From JAFGLZ01 sp964622545 (GTDB taxonomy: Bacteria; Planctomycetota; Phycisphaerae; UBA1845; JAFGLZ01), in contig CAZUQM010000026.1 in NCBI GenBank assembly GCA_964622545.1, forward strand, positions 1 to 64,000: a stretch of DNA of 64,000 nt. Direction: 5' to 3'. The notes under the pieces are model-generated. The model was not told the origin of the DNA. It saw only the letters and a list, made by a program, of their open reading frames with translations, and did no database searches. A program made the translations under genes and the position numbers. Of this stretch, positions 42,409-52,249 are shown one piece after another. How positions within the stretch are numbered: position 1 is the stretch's first letter; each line of letters starts with the position of its first letter.

Positions 42409-43674
42409 ATGGCCAAAAAGAAGACATCCCCTGCCAAGACAAAGAACGCCAAGAAGCCCAAGGTCCGCATGGCCCAACCCAAGGCCAAGAAGGCCGCCAA
42501 GCCGGGACGCAAGAAGAAGCTCGCGCCGATCGGTACGTATCCCGAGGTGCCCGAGTGGATTCGCAAGCGGGAGTGCCCTCGCAAGAAGCAGTACCTCTCA
42601 GGCCGGCGTGTGATGTCCAAGCCCATCACCGCCAAGGTCTCGACGGCCGACCTGGTGGACGAGACGTTCCTCGCCTACAACGCCGGACGCCTGCGAGAAG
42701 GCTGCCAGCTCTTCACCGAGAGGATGCTCGAGAAGGACGTCACGGTCGGGCTGAGCATGGCCGGGGCGCTGACCCCCGCGGGGCTCGGGCCGTCCTGTAT
42801 CGTGCCGCTTATCAACGCGGGTTTCATCGACTGGATCGTCTCGACCGGCGCGAACCTGTACCACGACCTACATTTCGCGTTCAACATGCCGCTGCATGTC
42901 GGCAACCCGCACCTGGACGACACCGACCTTCAGGACAACAACGTGGTTCGCATCTACGACGTCTTGATGGACTACACCGACTGCCTGCTGGCCACCGACG
43001 CCATCCTGTTGAAGATTCTGACCGACGACGAATTCCAGCGGCCTATGGGTACGGCGCGGCTGCATTATCTGTTGGGAAGGCATGCCGCCGAGCACGAGAA
43101 ACGCCACGGGATGAAGAACGTGTCGATCCTGGCCGCGGCCTATCGTGCCGAGGTGCCCGTGTACACGTCCTCGCCGGGCGACAGCGCGATCGGCATGAAC
43201 ATCGCCAGCCTCGAGATGCGCGGCAGCGCGGTGACCAAGCTCGACCCGTCGCTGGATGTAAACGAGACGGCCGGCATCGTCTGGGACGCCAAGCGGACCG
43301 GCGGCAAGAGCGGCGTGCTGCTGCTCGGCGGCGGCAGCCCGAAGAACTTCGTCCTTCAGACCGAGCCGTACATCCAGGAGATCCTCAAGGTGCCCGACGT
43401 GGGCCACGATTACTTCTTCCAGGTCACCGACGCCCGGCCGGATACGGGTGGGCTCAGCGGCGCGACGCCCAGCGAGGCGGTGAGCTGGGGCAAGGTCGAC
43501 CCGGCCAAGCTGCCCGACGCCGTGGTCTGCTACAGCGATTCGACGCTGGCCTTGCCGATCCTGACCAGCTACGCCCTATCGCGTCATCAGAAGCGCGAGC
43601 CGAAACGGCTGTACCCGCGCCGCGGCGAGCTCATCGAGACCCTCCAGCGCGAGCACTGGAAGCACAACCCGTAG
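42409..43674 (+). CDS. Deoxyhypusine-synthase-like protein
   Basis: This 421-residue protein has a Lys-rich tail of about 40 residues, then a full deoxyhypusine-synthase fold. LSMAGALTPAGLGPS, INAGFIDWIVSTGANLYHD and LLGGGSPKNFV form the NAD pocket. SGATPSEAVSWGKV carries the active-site lysine (K362, equivalent to K329 of the human enzyme). Bacteria generally lack eIF5A, so the substrate is probably a polyamine (homospermidine synthesis) or an unknown protein. No polyamine gene is adjacent. GGAG precedes the ATG at 42409. Confidence 0.87.
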   Translation: MAKKKTSPAKTKNAKKPKVRMAQPKAKKAAKPGRKKKLAPIGTYPEVPEWIRKRECPRKKQYLSGRRVMSKPITAKVSTADLVDETFLAYNAGRLREGCQLFTERMLEKDVTVGLSMAGALTPAGLGPSCIVPLINAGFIDWIVSTGANLYHDLHFAFNMPLHVGNPHLDDTDLQDNNVVRIYDVLMDYTDCLLATDAILLKILTDDEFQRPMGTARLHYLLGRHAAEHEKRHGMKNVSILAAAYRAEVPVYTSSPGDSAIGMNIASLEMRGSAVTKLDPSLDVNETAGIVWDAKRTGGKSGVLLLGGGSPKNFVLQTEPYIQEILKVPDVGHDYFFQVTDARPDTGGLSGATPSEAVSWGKVDPAKLPDAVVCYSDSTLALPILTSYALSRHQKREPKRLYPRRGELIETLQREHWKHNP

Positions 43675-43733
43675 CCGATGAAGACGTCGCGACGGCGTCG
43701 AGCTGACGCGTCTGACACCCTCAGCCCAACGCT

Positions 43734-44999
43734 TCATTCGCTCAGTCGCTGAATGTCCGCTCCGAGCGCGTTGAGCTTCGTCTCGATGCGCTCATACCCA
43801 CGATCGATGTGATAGACCCGATTCACGCGCGTTTGCCCCTTGGCGATCAGCCCCGCGAGCACCAGGGCGGCCGAGGCACGGAGGTCCGACGCCATCACCG
43901 GCGAGCCGATCAGGCGCTTGACCCCCTCGACGATGACCACCGGGCCTTCCTTGCGAAGGCGCGCGCCCATCCGGTTGAGCTCGGCCACGTGCATGAAGCG
44001 GTCGGGAAAGACCTTCTCGATGACGATGCTGTTGCCGTCGGCCAGACACAGCAGCGACATGATCTGCGCTTGCAGATCGGTCGGGAAGCCCGGGAAGGGC
44101 TGGGTGGTGATGTTGACGGGCTCCAGACGACGCGCGGAGGAGACCACCACCGCCTCGCCGTCCTTCTCGACGTTGACGCCCACGTGCCGCAGACGGTCGA
44201 TCACGGCCAACTGATGCTCCAGCCGCGCGTTCTCGATGCGGACCTCCCCGTTGCTGATGGCCGAGGCGATCATGAACGTGCCGACCTCGATGCGATCGGG
44301 GATGATTGTGTGCTCGCAGCCGTGCAGCGACTCCACACCGTCGATGACGATCCGCGGTCCACCCGCGCCCTCGACCTGCGCCCCGCAGGCGTTGAGGAAG
44401 TCGGCCAGGTTGACGATCTCCGGTTCGCACGCGGCCGACTCGATCACGGTGCGTCCCTTGGCCAGCACGGCCGCCATCATCACGTTGGCCGTGCCGGTGA
44501 CCGTCGAGCCGAACGCCCCGCCCAGGAACATCTCCGTACCGGTCAGCCGTTTGGCCCTGAGGTGCACATCGCCGGCTTGCAGGTCGATGTCCGCCCCGAG
44601 GTTCTCCATGCCCAGCAGGTGGAGGTTGATCGGCCGGTCCCCGATGTTGCAGCCGCCCGGCATGGAGACCACCGCTCGCTTCCGCTTGGCCAGCAGGGGT
44701 CCCATGACGCAGACGCTCGCCCGCATCTTGCGAACCAGGTCGTACTCCGCGTGGCAGTTCATCTCGTCTTCGACGCGGAGCCGCATCGTGCCGTCGTCGT
44801 CGCGCCGAACCCCCACACCGAGCTTCGTCAAGAGCTCCGCCATCGACCGGATGTCGGCCAGGTTCGGCACATCATGCAGGACCGTCTCGCCCTCACAGAG
44901 AATCGACGCGGCCATGATCGGCAACGCCGCGTTCTTGGCCCCGCCCGCACGCACCTTGCCCCGAAGCCGAGGCCCGCCGTTGATCAGGAAGTAGTCCAC
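43734..44999 (-). CDS. murA: UDP-N-acetylglucosamine 1-carboxyvinyltransferase (MurA)
   Basis: This 421-residue enzyme transfers enolpyruvate to UDP-GlcNAc, the first committed step of peptidoglycan synthesis. The catalytic cysteine is C117 in PGGCNIGDRPINLH, equivalent to C115 of E. coli, which also makes the enzyme fosfomycin-sensitive in principle. GGAKNAALP and ERIETKLNALGADI are typical terminal motifs. It lies 73 bases after prmC and is probably co-transcribed. Its presence shows that this organism makes peptidoglycan. Confidence 0.95.
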   Translation of the reverse strand: MDYFLINGGPRLRGKVRAGGAKNAALPIMAASILCEGETVLHDVPNLADIRSMAELLTKLGVGVRRDDDGTMRLRVEDEMNCHAEYDLVRKMRASVCVMGPLLAKRKRAVVSMPGGCNIGDRPINLHLLGMENLGADIDLQAGDVHLRAKRLTGTEMFLGGAFGSTVTGTANVMMAAVLAKGRTVIESAACEPEIVNLADFLNACGAQVEGAGGPRIVIDGVESLHGCEHTIIPDRIEVGTFMIASAISNGEVRIENARLEHQLAVIDRLRHVGVNVEKDGEAVVVSSARRLEPVNITTQPFPGFPTDLQAQIMSLLCLADGNSIVIEKVFPDRFMHVAELNRMGARLRKEGPVVIVEGVKRLIGSPVMASDLRASAALVLAGLIAKGQTRVNRVYHIDRGYERIETKLNALGADIQRLSE

Positions 45000-45072
45000 T
45001 GCCCGTCACCTCTCCCTCGGATAGGTCACCGCACCCTCTCGCCGGTCTCACCATTCCACAACCACCGCGCCG

Positions 45073-45960
45073 TCAGGGACGCCGCCCCACGGCCACGCGC
45101 CGGTACCCCGAGCCGTCCGTCGCGAAGCGCACGTCGGCCAGACCCGCCTGACTGAACAACCCGTTCACCGCATCCGCCTGATCGTAACCGATTTCCAGCG
45201 CCAACCATCCCCCCGGTGCAAGCCATGCGTCGCAACCGTCGACGATACGGCGAACGACGTCGAGACCGTCCTCGCCTCCGTCGAGAGCCGCCCGAGGCTC
45301 CGTCCGGGCGACGTCCTCGCTCATCCCCTCGAGGTCGGCACGCTTGACGTACGGCGGGTTCGACATGATCAGCGCGAACGGCTCGCCCGAGGTATCGAGC
45401 GCGTCGTACAGATCGCCTCGTCGAAGCTCGACACGATCGGCCAGGCCGTGCTGCTCGGTGTTGGCCCGAGCGACGTCCAAGGCCTCCTGCGAGAGGTCCG
45501 TCGCGACGATCGCGATCTCGGCAAGCTGGGACGCCACCGCCGCGGCGACGCAGCCGCTGCCCACGCCCAGCTCCAGAACCCGTCGCACCGGCCGATCGCT
45601 CGACTTGATCAACCCGATCACCGTCTCGACCAGCGTCTCCGTCTCGGGCCGCGGGATCAGCACGTCGGGCGTGACCCGGAACGGCATGCTGTAGAACTCT
45701 TTTCGACCGATCAGGTAGGCGATCGGTCGCCCCGCGGCCGCCTGGCGGACAAGCTCGCGGAACGCGTCGAGCTGATCGGGCTCGGGTTGCGCGTCGAAAC
45801 GCATGTAGAGCTCGAGCCGCTCGCATCCGAGCGCGTGGGCGAGCAGCAATTGCGCGCAGAGCTGCGGCTGCTCGACGCCCTTGCGTTGCAGGAAGTCACG
45901 CGTCCATTCGAGCAGCCGGCCCACGGTCCAGACGTCGGGCTTCGTCGTCGGATCCGACAT
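45073..45960 (-). CDS. prmC: Peptide chain release factor N5-glutamine methyltransferase
   Basis: This 295-residue enzyme methylates the GGQ glutamine of release factors RF1 and RF2. The SAM-binding motif is LELGVGSGCVAAAVA, and the substrate-glutamine motif NPPYV is present. The N-terminal helical domain carries PIAYLIGRKEFYSMPFRVTPDVLIPRPETE, which is the RF-binding region (residues about 80-109). prfA, the common neighbour, is not in the window; murA follows instead. Confidence 0.94.
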   Translation of the reverse strand: MSDPTTKPDVWTVGRLLEWTRDFLQRKGVEQPQLCAQLLLAHALGCERLELYMRFDAQPEPDQLDAFRELVRQAAAGRPIAYLIGRKEFYSMPFRVTPDVLIPRPETETLVETVIGLIKSSDRPVRRVLELGVGSGCVAAAVASQLAEIAIVATDLSQEALDVARANTEQHGLADRVELRRGDLYDALDTSGEPFALIMSNPPYVKRADLEGMSEDVARTEPRAALDGGEDGLDVVRRIVDGCDAWLAPGGWLALEIGYDQADAVNGLFSQAGLADVRFATDGSGYRRVAVGRRP

Positions 45961-46105
45961 ACCCCAGACTATACTCAGACGGTCGCGTCGTGGCGAGACC
46001 CGTCATCCCAATGGGGCGGCTTGATCGCACCTGGCATCACTGGTACAAGGGCCCGACTGTGTCTACGGCACCACGATTCGAAGCGGTCCTTCCGGAGTGC
46101 AGTTC

Positions 46106-47311
46106 ATGAGCATCGTCTGGGGTGTGTGGTTCGCGGCCCTCGCGGCGGTCAGCGTCATCTGGCTGTTGCGGCACCGACAGATCGCCCGCTATCTCCGCGA
46201 GGAAGTGCCCCTGCACAGCAACCTCTACGAAGCACCGCCGGCCGAAGCCCCGCGGCTCAGCGTGCTCGTCGCCGCCAAGGACGAAGAGGCCAACATCGAA
46301 TCGTGCGTGCGGTCCATGCTCGACCAGGACTACCCCAACGTCCAGGTCATCGCCGCCAACGACCGCAGCGAGGACAGGACCGGCGAGATCCTCGACGCCG
46401 TCGCCGCCGAAGACCCCCGGCTGACGGCCGTCCACGTCACCGAGCTCCGCGACGGCTGGTTCGGCAAAAACAACGCGATGGCCACCGGCTATGAGCACGC
46501 CGACGGCGAGTGGCTGTGCTTCATCGACGCCGACTGCCGGCAGACCTCGACCAAGACGCTCAGCACGGCCATGCGATTCGCCATGGACAACGACGTCGAC
46601 TTCCTCTCGGTCTTGCCGCGGCTCGAGACCGAGAGCCTCTGGGAGCAGATCATCCAGCCGGCGTGCGGGGCCGTCATGGTGTTCTGGTTCAACCCGTCGA
46701 ACGTGAACAACCCGAACCACTCGGCCGCATACGCCAACGGCGCGTTCATGCTGATGAAGCGGAGCTGCTACGAGGCCCTCGGCGGGCACGAGCCGTTCAA
46801 GACCGAGGTCAACGAGGACATGCACATGGCCAAGGCGGCCAAAGCCAAAGGCCTGCACCTGCACGTCGTCGAGAATCAGGACCTCTACGTCACGCGGATG
46901 TACACCAATCTCCGCGACATCTGGCGGGGGTGGAGCCGCATCTTCTACGGGTGTTTCGAGACGTTCCGCCGGCTGCGTATCTCACTGCTGGTCATGATGT
47001 TCAGCGGGCTCTTGCCGTGGTACTCGGCCGTGGCGGGATGGATCCTCGTGGGCGTTCGCGGCTGGGACCAAGCCGGCCCGTGGCGCTGGGTTGCGGTACT
47101 CGCGACGCTGGCCGTCGTCTGCCAGCAGTCGGTGCTGACCCGCTACTACAAGCTCAGCCACACCAGCCCCGTGCTCGCACCGACGTATCCGGTCGCGGGC
47201 ACGCTCGTCTGCGGCATGCTGATCAACGCGATGACCAAGCTCGGGGGGCGGACGGCCACGACATGGCGCGGCACGACCTACCGCGGACATGAACTGTCGA
47301 AAGACCGTTAG
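46106..47311 (+). CDS. Membrane-anchored GT2 glycosyltransferase
   Basis: This 401-residue protein begins with one membrane helix and continues with a GT-A domain: LSVLVAAKDEEANIES, VQVIAANDRSEDRTGEI, FIDADCRQ (D-x-D) and NEDMHMAK (catalytic acid). Three or so further helices lie near the C-terminus. It resembles HpnB- and CrtQ-like glycosyltransferases that modify lipids such as carotenoids or hopanoids. GGAG lies eight bases before the chosen ATG. It stands alone between prmC and the DUF362 gene. Confidence 0.85.
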   Translation: MSIVWGVWFAALAAVSVIWLLRHRQIARYLREEVPLHSNLYEAPPAEAPRLSVLVAAKDEEANIESCVRSMLDQDYPNVQVIAANDRSEDRTGEILDAVAAEDPRLTAVHVTELRDGWFGKNNAMATGYEHADGEWLCFIDADCRQTSTKTLSTAMRFAMDNDVDFLSVLPRLETESLWEQIIQPACGAVMVFWFNPSNVNNPNHSAAYANGAFMLMKRSCYEALGGHEPFKTEVNEDMHMAKAAKAKGLHLHVVENQDLYVTRMYTNLRDIWRGWSRIFYGCFETFRRLRISLLVMMFSGLLPWYSAVAGWILVGVRGWDQAGPWRWVAVLATLAVVCQQSVLTRYYKLSHTSPVLAPTYPVAGTLVCGMLINAMTKLGGRTATTWRGTTYRGHELSKDR

Positions 47312-47433
47312 GCGTCGCTTCGACCGTCGTCCATCGTCTAAAGCCTGAAGTCTGAAGCCCGACGTCTGCAGCCTCCCCGCTTCTGTTTCCTCTCCTCGAA
47401 TCCCGAGTTCCGGACTCGCTACCCGAAGACCTC

Positions 47434-48444
47434 TTACGCCTTCAGCTCCAAGCGCTTGAGGTCGATCCGGTTCAGATCGGAGACGCCCAACCCCTCGGCC
47501 TGAGCATAGTCGACCATGCGGTGCGCCCACTTCAACGGCCACCTGCGACCTCGGAGCTTGCCGATCGTCTTGCGTTTCTCCTCGAGGATCTGAAGCCCGA
47601 CGGCGTCGACGGCCACCGTATCGAACCCGAAGATCAGGCCGTTGTACTTCCAGCGGCAGCTCGGCACGTGCAGCGGTCCGTGGTCCCACTGCGGTCGCAG
47701 GGCGTCGACGATGATCAACCGCGTCCGCGTTCGGATGGGCGGATACATGTTCAACTGGACGATGCTCTTGCCCATGTCGTTGTCGTTGTCCCAGCTATGG
47801 AAGGTGCTGGGATTGGCGATGCTCCCGAAGTGATTCTTCATCGAGATGCACACGCCCTTGCCGCTATGGGTCTTGAGCACGGGCAGGTTGACGATCGCAT
47901 CGGTATGGTCGGTGAATAGCTTGCGGAGCTTGGCGTCCTTGCCGCGATTGGCGATCGGCACCTTGATGATCCGCGCGGCGTCGCCCTTACACTCGATCCG
48001 ACTGAAAAGGAACACCTTCTTCGGATCGTGCCCGCCGCACCGCGAGAACGCGCCCGAGACCACACCCCGCAGCTCGGGCCGCGTCTCGATCGGACGCCAG
48101 CCCATCTCGTTCCACTTGATGGTGATCCGCTCGCCGGGCTGGGCGACCTGCTGCCAGATCTCCTTCTCGCTGGTCTTGCCGGTCAGCTCCTTCATGCCGA
48201 CCTCGACCATCTTGGCCACCACGCCCGCGTCGATCTTGTAGTCCTGCACGTAGACGCCGGGGTGCGTGACGATGACCACACGCGGCTTGCCGCCGGCCGG
48301 GGTCGCCGGAGCCCCCTCCGCGCGAGCGTCGCCCACCGTCGCGGCCAACCCGGCCGCCGCGGCGCCTTGGGCCGAATGGACCATGAACTCCCGTCGCGAA
48401 GGCCGTCGCGTCGTCTGGCGGAACGGACAATCACCCTGCGTCAT
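47434..48444 (-). CDS. Tat-exported DUF362 protein
   Basis: This 336-residue protein has a Tat-type signal (PSRREFMVHSAQGAAAAGLAA) and a DUF362 domain. Family features are VVIVTHPGVY at the start, ERITIKWNEMGWRP, DAIVNLPVLKTHSGKGVCISMKN and VDALRPQWDHGP. DUF362 proteins often accompany iron-sulfur proteins; no cluster-binding Cys motif is clear here. The function is unknown. It is transcribed alone, after a 122-base convergent gap with the GT2 gene. Confidence 0.85.
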   Translation of the reverse strand: MTQGDCPFRQTTRRPSRREFMVHSAQGAAAAGLAATVGDARAEGAPATPAGGKPRVVIVTHPGVYVQDYKIDAGVVAKMVEVGMKELTGKTSEKEIWQQVAQPGERITIKWNEMGWRPIETRPELRGVVSGAFSRCGGHDPKKVFLFSRIECKGDAARIIKVPIANRGKDAKLRKLFTDHTDAIVNLPVLKTHSGKGVCISMKNHFGSIANPSTFHSWDNDNDMGKSIVQLNMYPPIRTRTRLIIVDALRPQWDHGPLHVPSCRWKYNGLIFGFDTVAVDAVGLQILEEKRKTIGKLRGRRWPLKWAHRMVDYAQAEGLGVSDLNRIDLKRLELKA

Positions 48445-48593
48445 ACATCACACTCCTTCGCCTCCAGCAAGTAGCGGCTCGCGCTGGGTTCTCGTTGTGG
48501 TGGATGCCCCTTGCGGATGGTCCGCCGGGGAACAGGGGTCGCCTCGCCGTCGACCCACGTTGGACTCGATCTTGCCTTAATCGGCTCGACGTA

Positions 48594-50039
48594 CTACCCG
48601 ACCGCCGATGCCGACATCAGGCCGCTGGGGCTATGCTCAGCCTGCTCCAGCACGCGGCAGATGGCATCGAGATCGTCGGCCACCTTGATCGGACGATTCG
48701 CGTACTTGCCCGTCACGGGCAGCGGCTCCGGCGGGGTGACGGACTTCATGTCGATGCCCGTATGATACCGCACGGTCGCGTCCGGATCCTTCAGCTCGTG
48801 TCCGGTCAGGATGCAGACGACCTCCTCATCCGGGCTGATGACCTGGTCTCGCAGCAGCATGTGCAGTCCCGCCACGCTGGCGCCGCTGGCGGGCTCGCAG
48901 CCGAACCCGAACCGCCCCACCATGGCCTTGTGCTCGAGGATGTCCTCGTCCGACACCTGCCGGACCAGGCCCTTCATCGCATCCAGCGCCCGCAGGCACT
49001 TGGGCAGATTGACGGGTCGGCTGATCTCGATGGCCGAGGCGATCGTGTGCGGCTTGTAGCCGCTGGCGTCCATGCCGTCGTAGAGCCGGCCGATCTTCTC
49101 GCACGCCACGCGGCCGCCGTTCCACCGCAGGCCCTGGTTCTCGTACAGCTCGTACAGCGTGTTGGCGCCCTCGGCGACGATGACGGCCAGTCGGGGCACG
49201 CGATCGACCAGGCCCAGCTCGAACAGCTCCGCCCAGGCCTTGCCGAACGAGCTGCTGTTGCCGAGGTTGCCGCCCGGCACGATGATCCAATCGGGCACCT
49301 GCCAGTCGCGGGCCTCGAGGATGCGATACATGATGCTCTTCTGGCCCTCGAGCCGGAACGGGTTCACCGAGTTCATCAGATACAGGCCGAGCTGGTCCGA
49401 GGCCTCGCGGACTCGCCGCAGGCAGGCGTCGAAGTCGCCCTCGACCTGCAACGTCAGGGCCCCGTAGTCGAGGGCCTGCGACAGCTTGCCGTAGGCGATC
49501 TTGCCGCTGCCGATGAAGACGATGCCCTGCGTGGCCTCGGCACCCTGGGCGGCCGACAGCGAGGCGAACATCGCCAGCGACGCGCTCGTGTTGCCCGTCG
49601 AGGCGCAGGCGACGCGCTTGCGACCCACCATGTTGGCCAGCGTGAACGCCGCCGTCATGCCGTTGTCCTTGAAGCTGCCCGACGGGTTCAGGCCCTCGTA
49701 TTGCAGGAACAGCTTGCCGGGGCGCATGCCGATCTCGCGCCCCAGCAGGTCCGCCGTCTGAAGGTTCGTACGGCCCTCGCCGATGGTGACGATGTCGCGC
49801 TCGCGGGCGAAGGGCAACAGCTCTCGAAACCGCCACACGCCGGAGAAATCCACGACGCTCTCGCGCGTGTTCCAGCGCGTCTCGAAGTAGCTCATCTCGC
49901 GCGGCATGGGCGTGCGGTCCCACTCGTACAGCACATCGAGCAGGCTCCCGCACTCGCGGCAGTTGAACAAGACCTCGCTGACGCCGTAGGTCGCCGCGCA
50001 TTCGGGATTGATACAGCATTGATAGGCAATACCACGCAT
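48594..50039 (-). CDS. thrC: Threonine synthase
   Basis: This 481-residue PLP enzyme converts O-phosphohomoserine to threonine. The PLP lysine lies in NPSGSFKDNGMT, and the phosphate-binding loop is PGGNLGNSSSFGKAW. The N-terminal 40 residues carry a zinc-ribbon-like set of cysteines (CCINPEC and CREC). The start at 50039 (MRGIAYQCC) fits this domain; the frame is open to 50153, but that part is Arg/Gly-rich. No hom or thrB gene is adjacent. Confidence 0.92.
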   Translation of the reverse strand: MRGIAYQCCINPECAATYGVSEVLFNCRECGSLLDVLYEWDRTPMPREMSYFETRWNTRESVVDFSGVWRFRELLPFARERDIVTIGEGRTNLQTADLLGREIGMRPGKLFLQYEGLNPSGSFKDNGMTAAFTLANMVGRKRVACASTGNTSASLAMFASLSAAQGAEATQGIVFIGSGKIAYGKLSQALDYGALTLQVEGDFDACLRRVREASDQLGLYLMNSVNPFRLEGQKSIMYRILEARDWQVPDWIIVPGGNLGNSSSFGKAWAELFELGLVDRVPRLAVIVAEGANTLYELYENQGLRWNGGRVACEKIGRLYDGMDASGYKPHTIASAIEISRPVNLPKCLRALDAMKGLVRQVSDEDILEHKAMVGRFGFGCEPASGASVAGLHMLLRDQVISPDEEVVCILTGHELKDPDATVRYHTGIDMKSVTPPEPLPVTGKYANRPIKVADDLDAICRVLEQAEHSPSGLMSASAVG

Positions 50040-50130
50040 CCGTAGGCCTCCGCCGCGGCTCACGCGGGACTCGCCCGGTGAACCATCCGCCTCGATTAGC
50101 TTAGCACATCGCCCGACGGCCACCAACGAC

Positions 50131-51123
50131 CTACCGCCTGCCCTCGAAACCACGCGGATGGCTGCGATGCCAACGCCAGGCCGTCTCGATGATCGACCCG
50201 ACGTCCTTGTACGTCGGCTCCCAGCCCAGCTCCGATCGGATCGCCGTCGGATCGGCGTAGAGCGCCGCCGGGTCGCCGGGTCGTCGCTCGACCTCCTCGG
50301 CCGGGATCTCGTGCCCCGTCACGTGCCGCGCCGCAGTGAGCACCTCGTGCACCGAGCTGCCGCGCCCGGTTCCTACGTTGTAGGCGCGCGCCACGCCCTC
50401 ATCGGGCAGCGCCTCGATGGCGGCCAGGTGGGCGGCGGCCAGGTCCTCGACGTGGATGTAGTCGCGGATGCACGTGCCGTCCGGCGTGTCGTAGTCGGTG
50501 CCGAAGATCTTGATCTGATCGCGCTGACCCAGCGCCACCTGCAGCAGGATCGGAATCAGGTGGATCTCGGGGTCGTGATCCTCCCCGATCGAACCGTCCG
50601 CCGCGGCACCCGAGGCGTTGAAGTAGCGCAGCGCCGTCGACGCCAGCCCCCACGCCCGGGCCGAATCCTGCAACGCCCACTCCATCATCAGCTTCGTACG
50701 ACCGTACGGGCTGATCGGGCCCAGCGGCTGGTCTTCCGTGACCGGCACGGTCTCGACCTCACCGTAGACGGCGCACGTGCTGCTGAAGACGAGCTTGCGG
50801 ACGCCCTCGGCCTCCATCGCCCGCAACAGCCCGATCGTGTTGACCACGTTGTTCTCGTAGTACTTGAGCGGGTCGGCCACCGACTCCGGCACGATCAGAA
50901 ATGCCGCGAAGTGCATCACCGCATCGAACCCTTCGCCCAGGCAGCGACGCAGAAACGCGCGGTCGGCCAGATCACCCTGAATGAACGTGGCCTCGGGATG
51001 CACGGCCTCGGCGTGGCCGGCGACCAGGCTGTCGTAGACGGTGACGTCGTGCCCCTGCTCGCAGAGATGCTTGATGCAGTGGCTGCCGACGTAACCGGCG
51101 CCGCCCGACACGAAGATTCGCAT
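50131..51123 (-). CDS. galE: UDP-glucose 4-epimerase
   Basis: This 330-residue short-chain dehydrogenase interconverts UDP-glucose and UDP-galactose. The NAD motif is GGAGYVGSH at residues 7-15. SSTCAVYG holds the Ser/Thr and SPYGRTK the Y-x3-K pair. RYFNASGAAADGSIGEDHDPEIHLIP is the classic GalE sugar-binding region (residues about 168-193). It supplies galactose for surface glycans or degrades galactose; the glycan cluster at 0-11 kb is a plausible consumer. Confidence 0.94.
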   Translation of the reverse strand: MRIFVSGGAGYVGSHCIKHLCEQGHDVTVYDSLVAGHAEAVHPEATFIQGDLADRAFLRRCLGEGFDAVMHFAAFLIVPESVADPLKYYENNVVNTIGLLRAMEAEGVRKLVFSSTCAVYGEVETVPVTEDQPLGPISPYGRTKLMMEWALQDSARAWGLASTALRYFNASGAAADGSIGEDHDPEIHLIPILLQVALGQRDQIKIFGTDYDTPDGTCIRDYIHVEDLAAAHLAAIEALPDEGVARAYNVGTGRGSSVHEVLTAARHVTGHEIPAEEVERRPGDPAALYADPTAIRSELGWEPTYKDVGSIIETAWRWHRSHPRGFEGRR

Positions 51124-51190
51124 GATGCTACTCCACCTGCAGAAGGATGAGGCCGCTGTCGCTCGTCATCGACCAGGATCGGAGCTTACC

Positions 51191-52087
51191 TTACCCGAGA
51201 CCTTCCAAGATGTTGCGCAGCGGATCGGATCGGCCATAGAAGAAGGGCCAAACCCAGGGCGCGGCGACGATCCATCCGATATTGATCGCGGCGATGAGGT
51301 CGTAGTGCAGGGAACCCCGGGGATGCCTCCACAGGGCCAGGTGCCGCCAGATGCCCCGCATCGGACCGCCGTCGGGCAGCGGCTGGCCCCGTTCGTCCGC
51401 GTGTAAGGCCCGAGCCACATGCCGCATGCGGAACAGAAACGTGAAGAACGGCAAGGTCGCCTGCTGCCACACGAACGCGGGCAGGTGCCCGAACCACGCG
51501 GCCACCAGAAACCCGAAGCACCGCTCCGGACGCTGCCACCATCCGACCGATCCGGCGCGGATGAGGTTATCGGCCCTGGCCTGCACGTAACTGATCGCGT
51601 AGGCGTTCATGATCGCCAGCACGCTGAGCGTCGCCAGCGTGACGTTCCCCGTCCAGGCGAAGTGCGTGACCAGACCCAGATAGAGCACGGAATCGCTCCA
51701 GCGATCCAGCGCCGAATCGAACAGTTGCCCGAAGCGCGAGGCCTTGCCCCCGATGCGCGAGACCGCGCCGTCCAACATGTCGCACGCGCCGGCGCAGAAC
51801 AGCAGCCCGAAGGCAACCCTGAGCCACGGACTCGAAGCCACGCCCTCGACCTCGTCGTACGTGTGGCCGCCGCCCAGGGCGAAACACACACCGGCCAGCG
51901 TGGTCAAGACCAACCCCGTGACGGTCACCAGGTTCGGCGTGACACCGAGGCGCACCAGGCCACGCGCAACCTGATCCCTCGCGAGAACGAACGCGTAGCC
52001 GACCACCCAGCTCGTCCCGGCACGGTCGCCCGTTTGCTCGAGCTTCTCGAAATCGTGTTTGCCGTAGGTCTTCTTCGTAGCCGTCAT
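51191..52087 (-). CDS. CDP-alcohol phosphatidyltransferase family membrane protein
   Basis: This 298-residue membrane enzyme transfers a phospho-alcohol group from a CDP donor. The family motif D-x2-D-G-x2-A-R-x8-G-x3-D-x3-D is seen as DMLDGAVSR, with Ser replacing Ala, and GQLFDSALDRWSD. About six hydrophobic segments are present. The acceptor and product lipid cannot be told from sequence. The C-terminal 60 residues are longer than in minimal members. Confidence 0.87.
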   Translation of the reverse strand: MTATKKTYGKHDFEKLEQTGDRAGTSWVVGYAFVLARDQVARGLVRLGVTPNLVTVTGLVLTTLAGVCFALGGGHTYDEVEGVASSPWLRVAFGLLFCAGACDMLDGAVSRIGGKASRFGQLFDSALDRWSDSVLYLGLVTHFAWTGNVTLATLSVLAIMNAYAISYVQARADNLIRAGSVGWWQRPERCFGFLVAAWFGHLPAFVWQQATLPFFTFLFRMRHVARALHADERGQPLPDGGPMRGIWRHLALWRHPRGSLHYDLIAAINIGWIVAAPWVWPFFYGRSDPLRNILEGLG

Positions 52088-52249
52088 AGGCCCTGTGCCG
52101 TCGTCATAGCCAAGCCCCTACCGAGCCGCACCGTCCTCAAGTGCGGTCCTGGAGGTTGTCAGACCACACCCGCAGCCTGTCAAAACGGCGGATTATAGCA
52201 GCGACCCACGCCGCGCGGTACGGCGGGCGGCTACAGCGAGACCCGCCTG

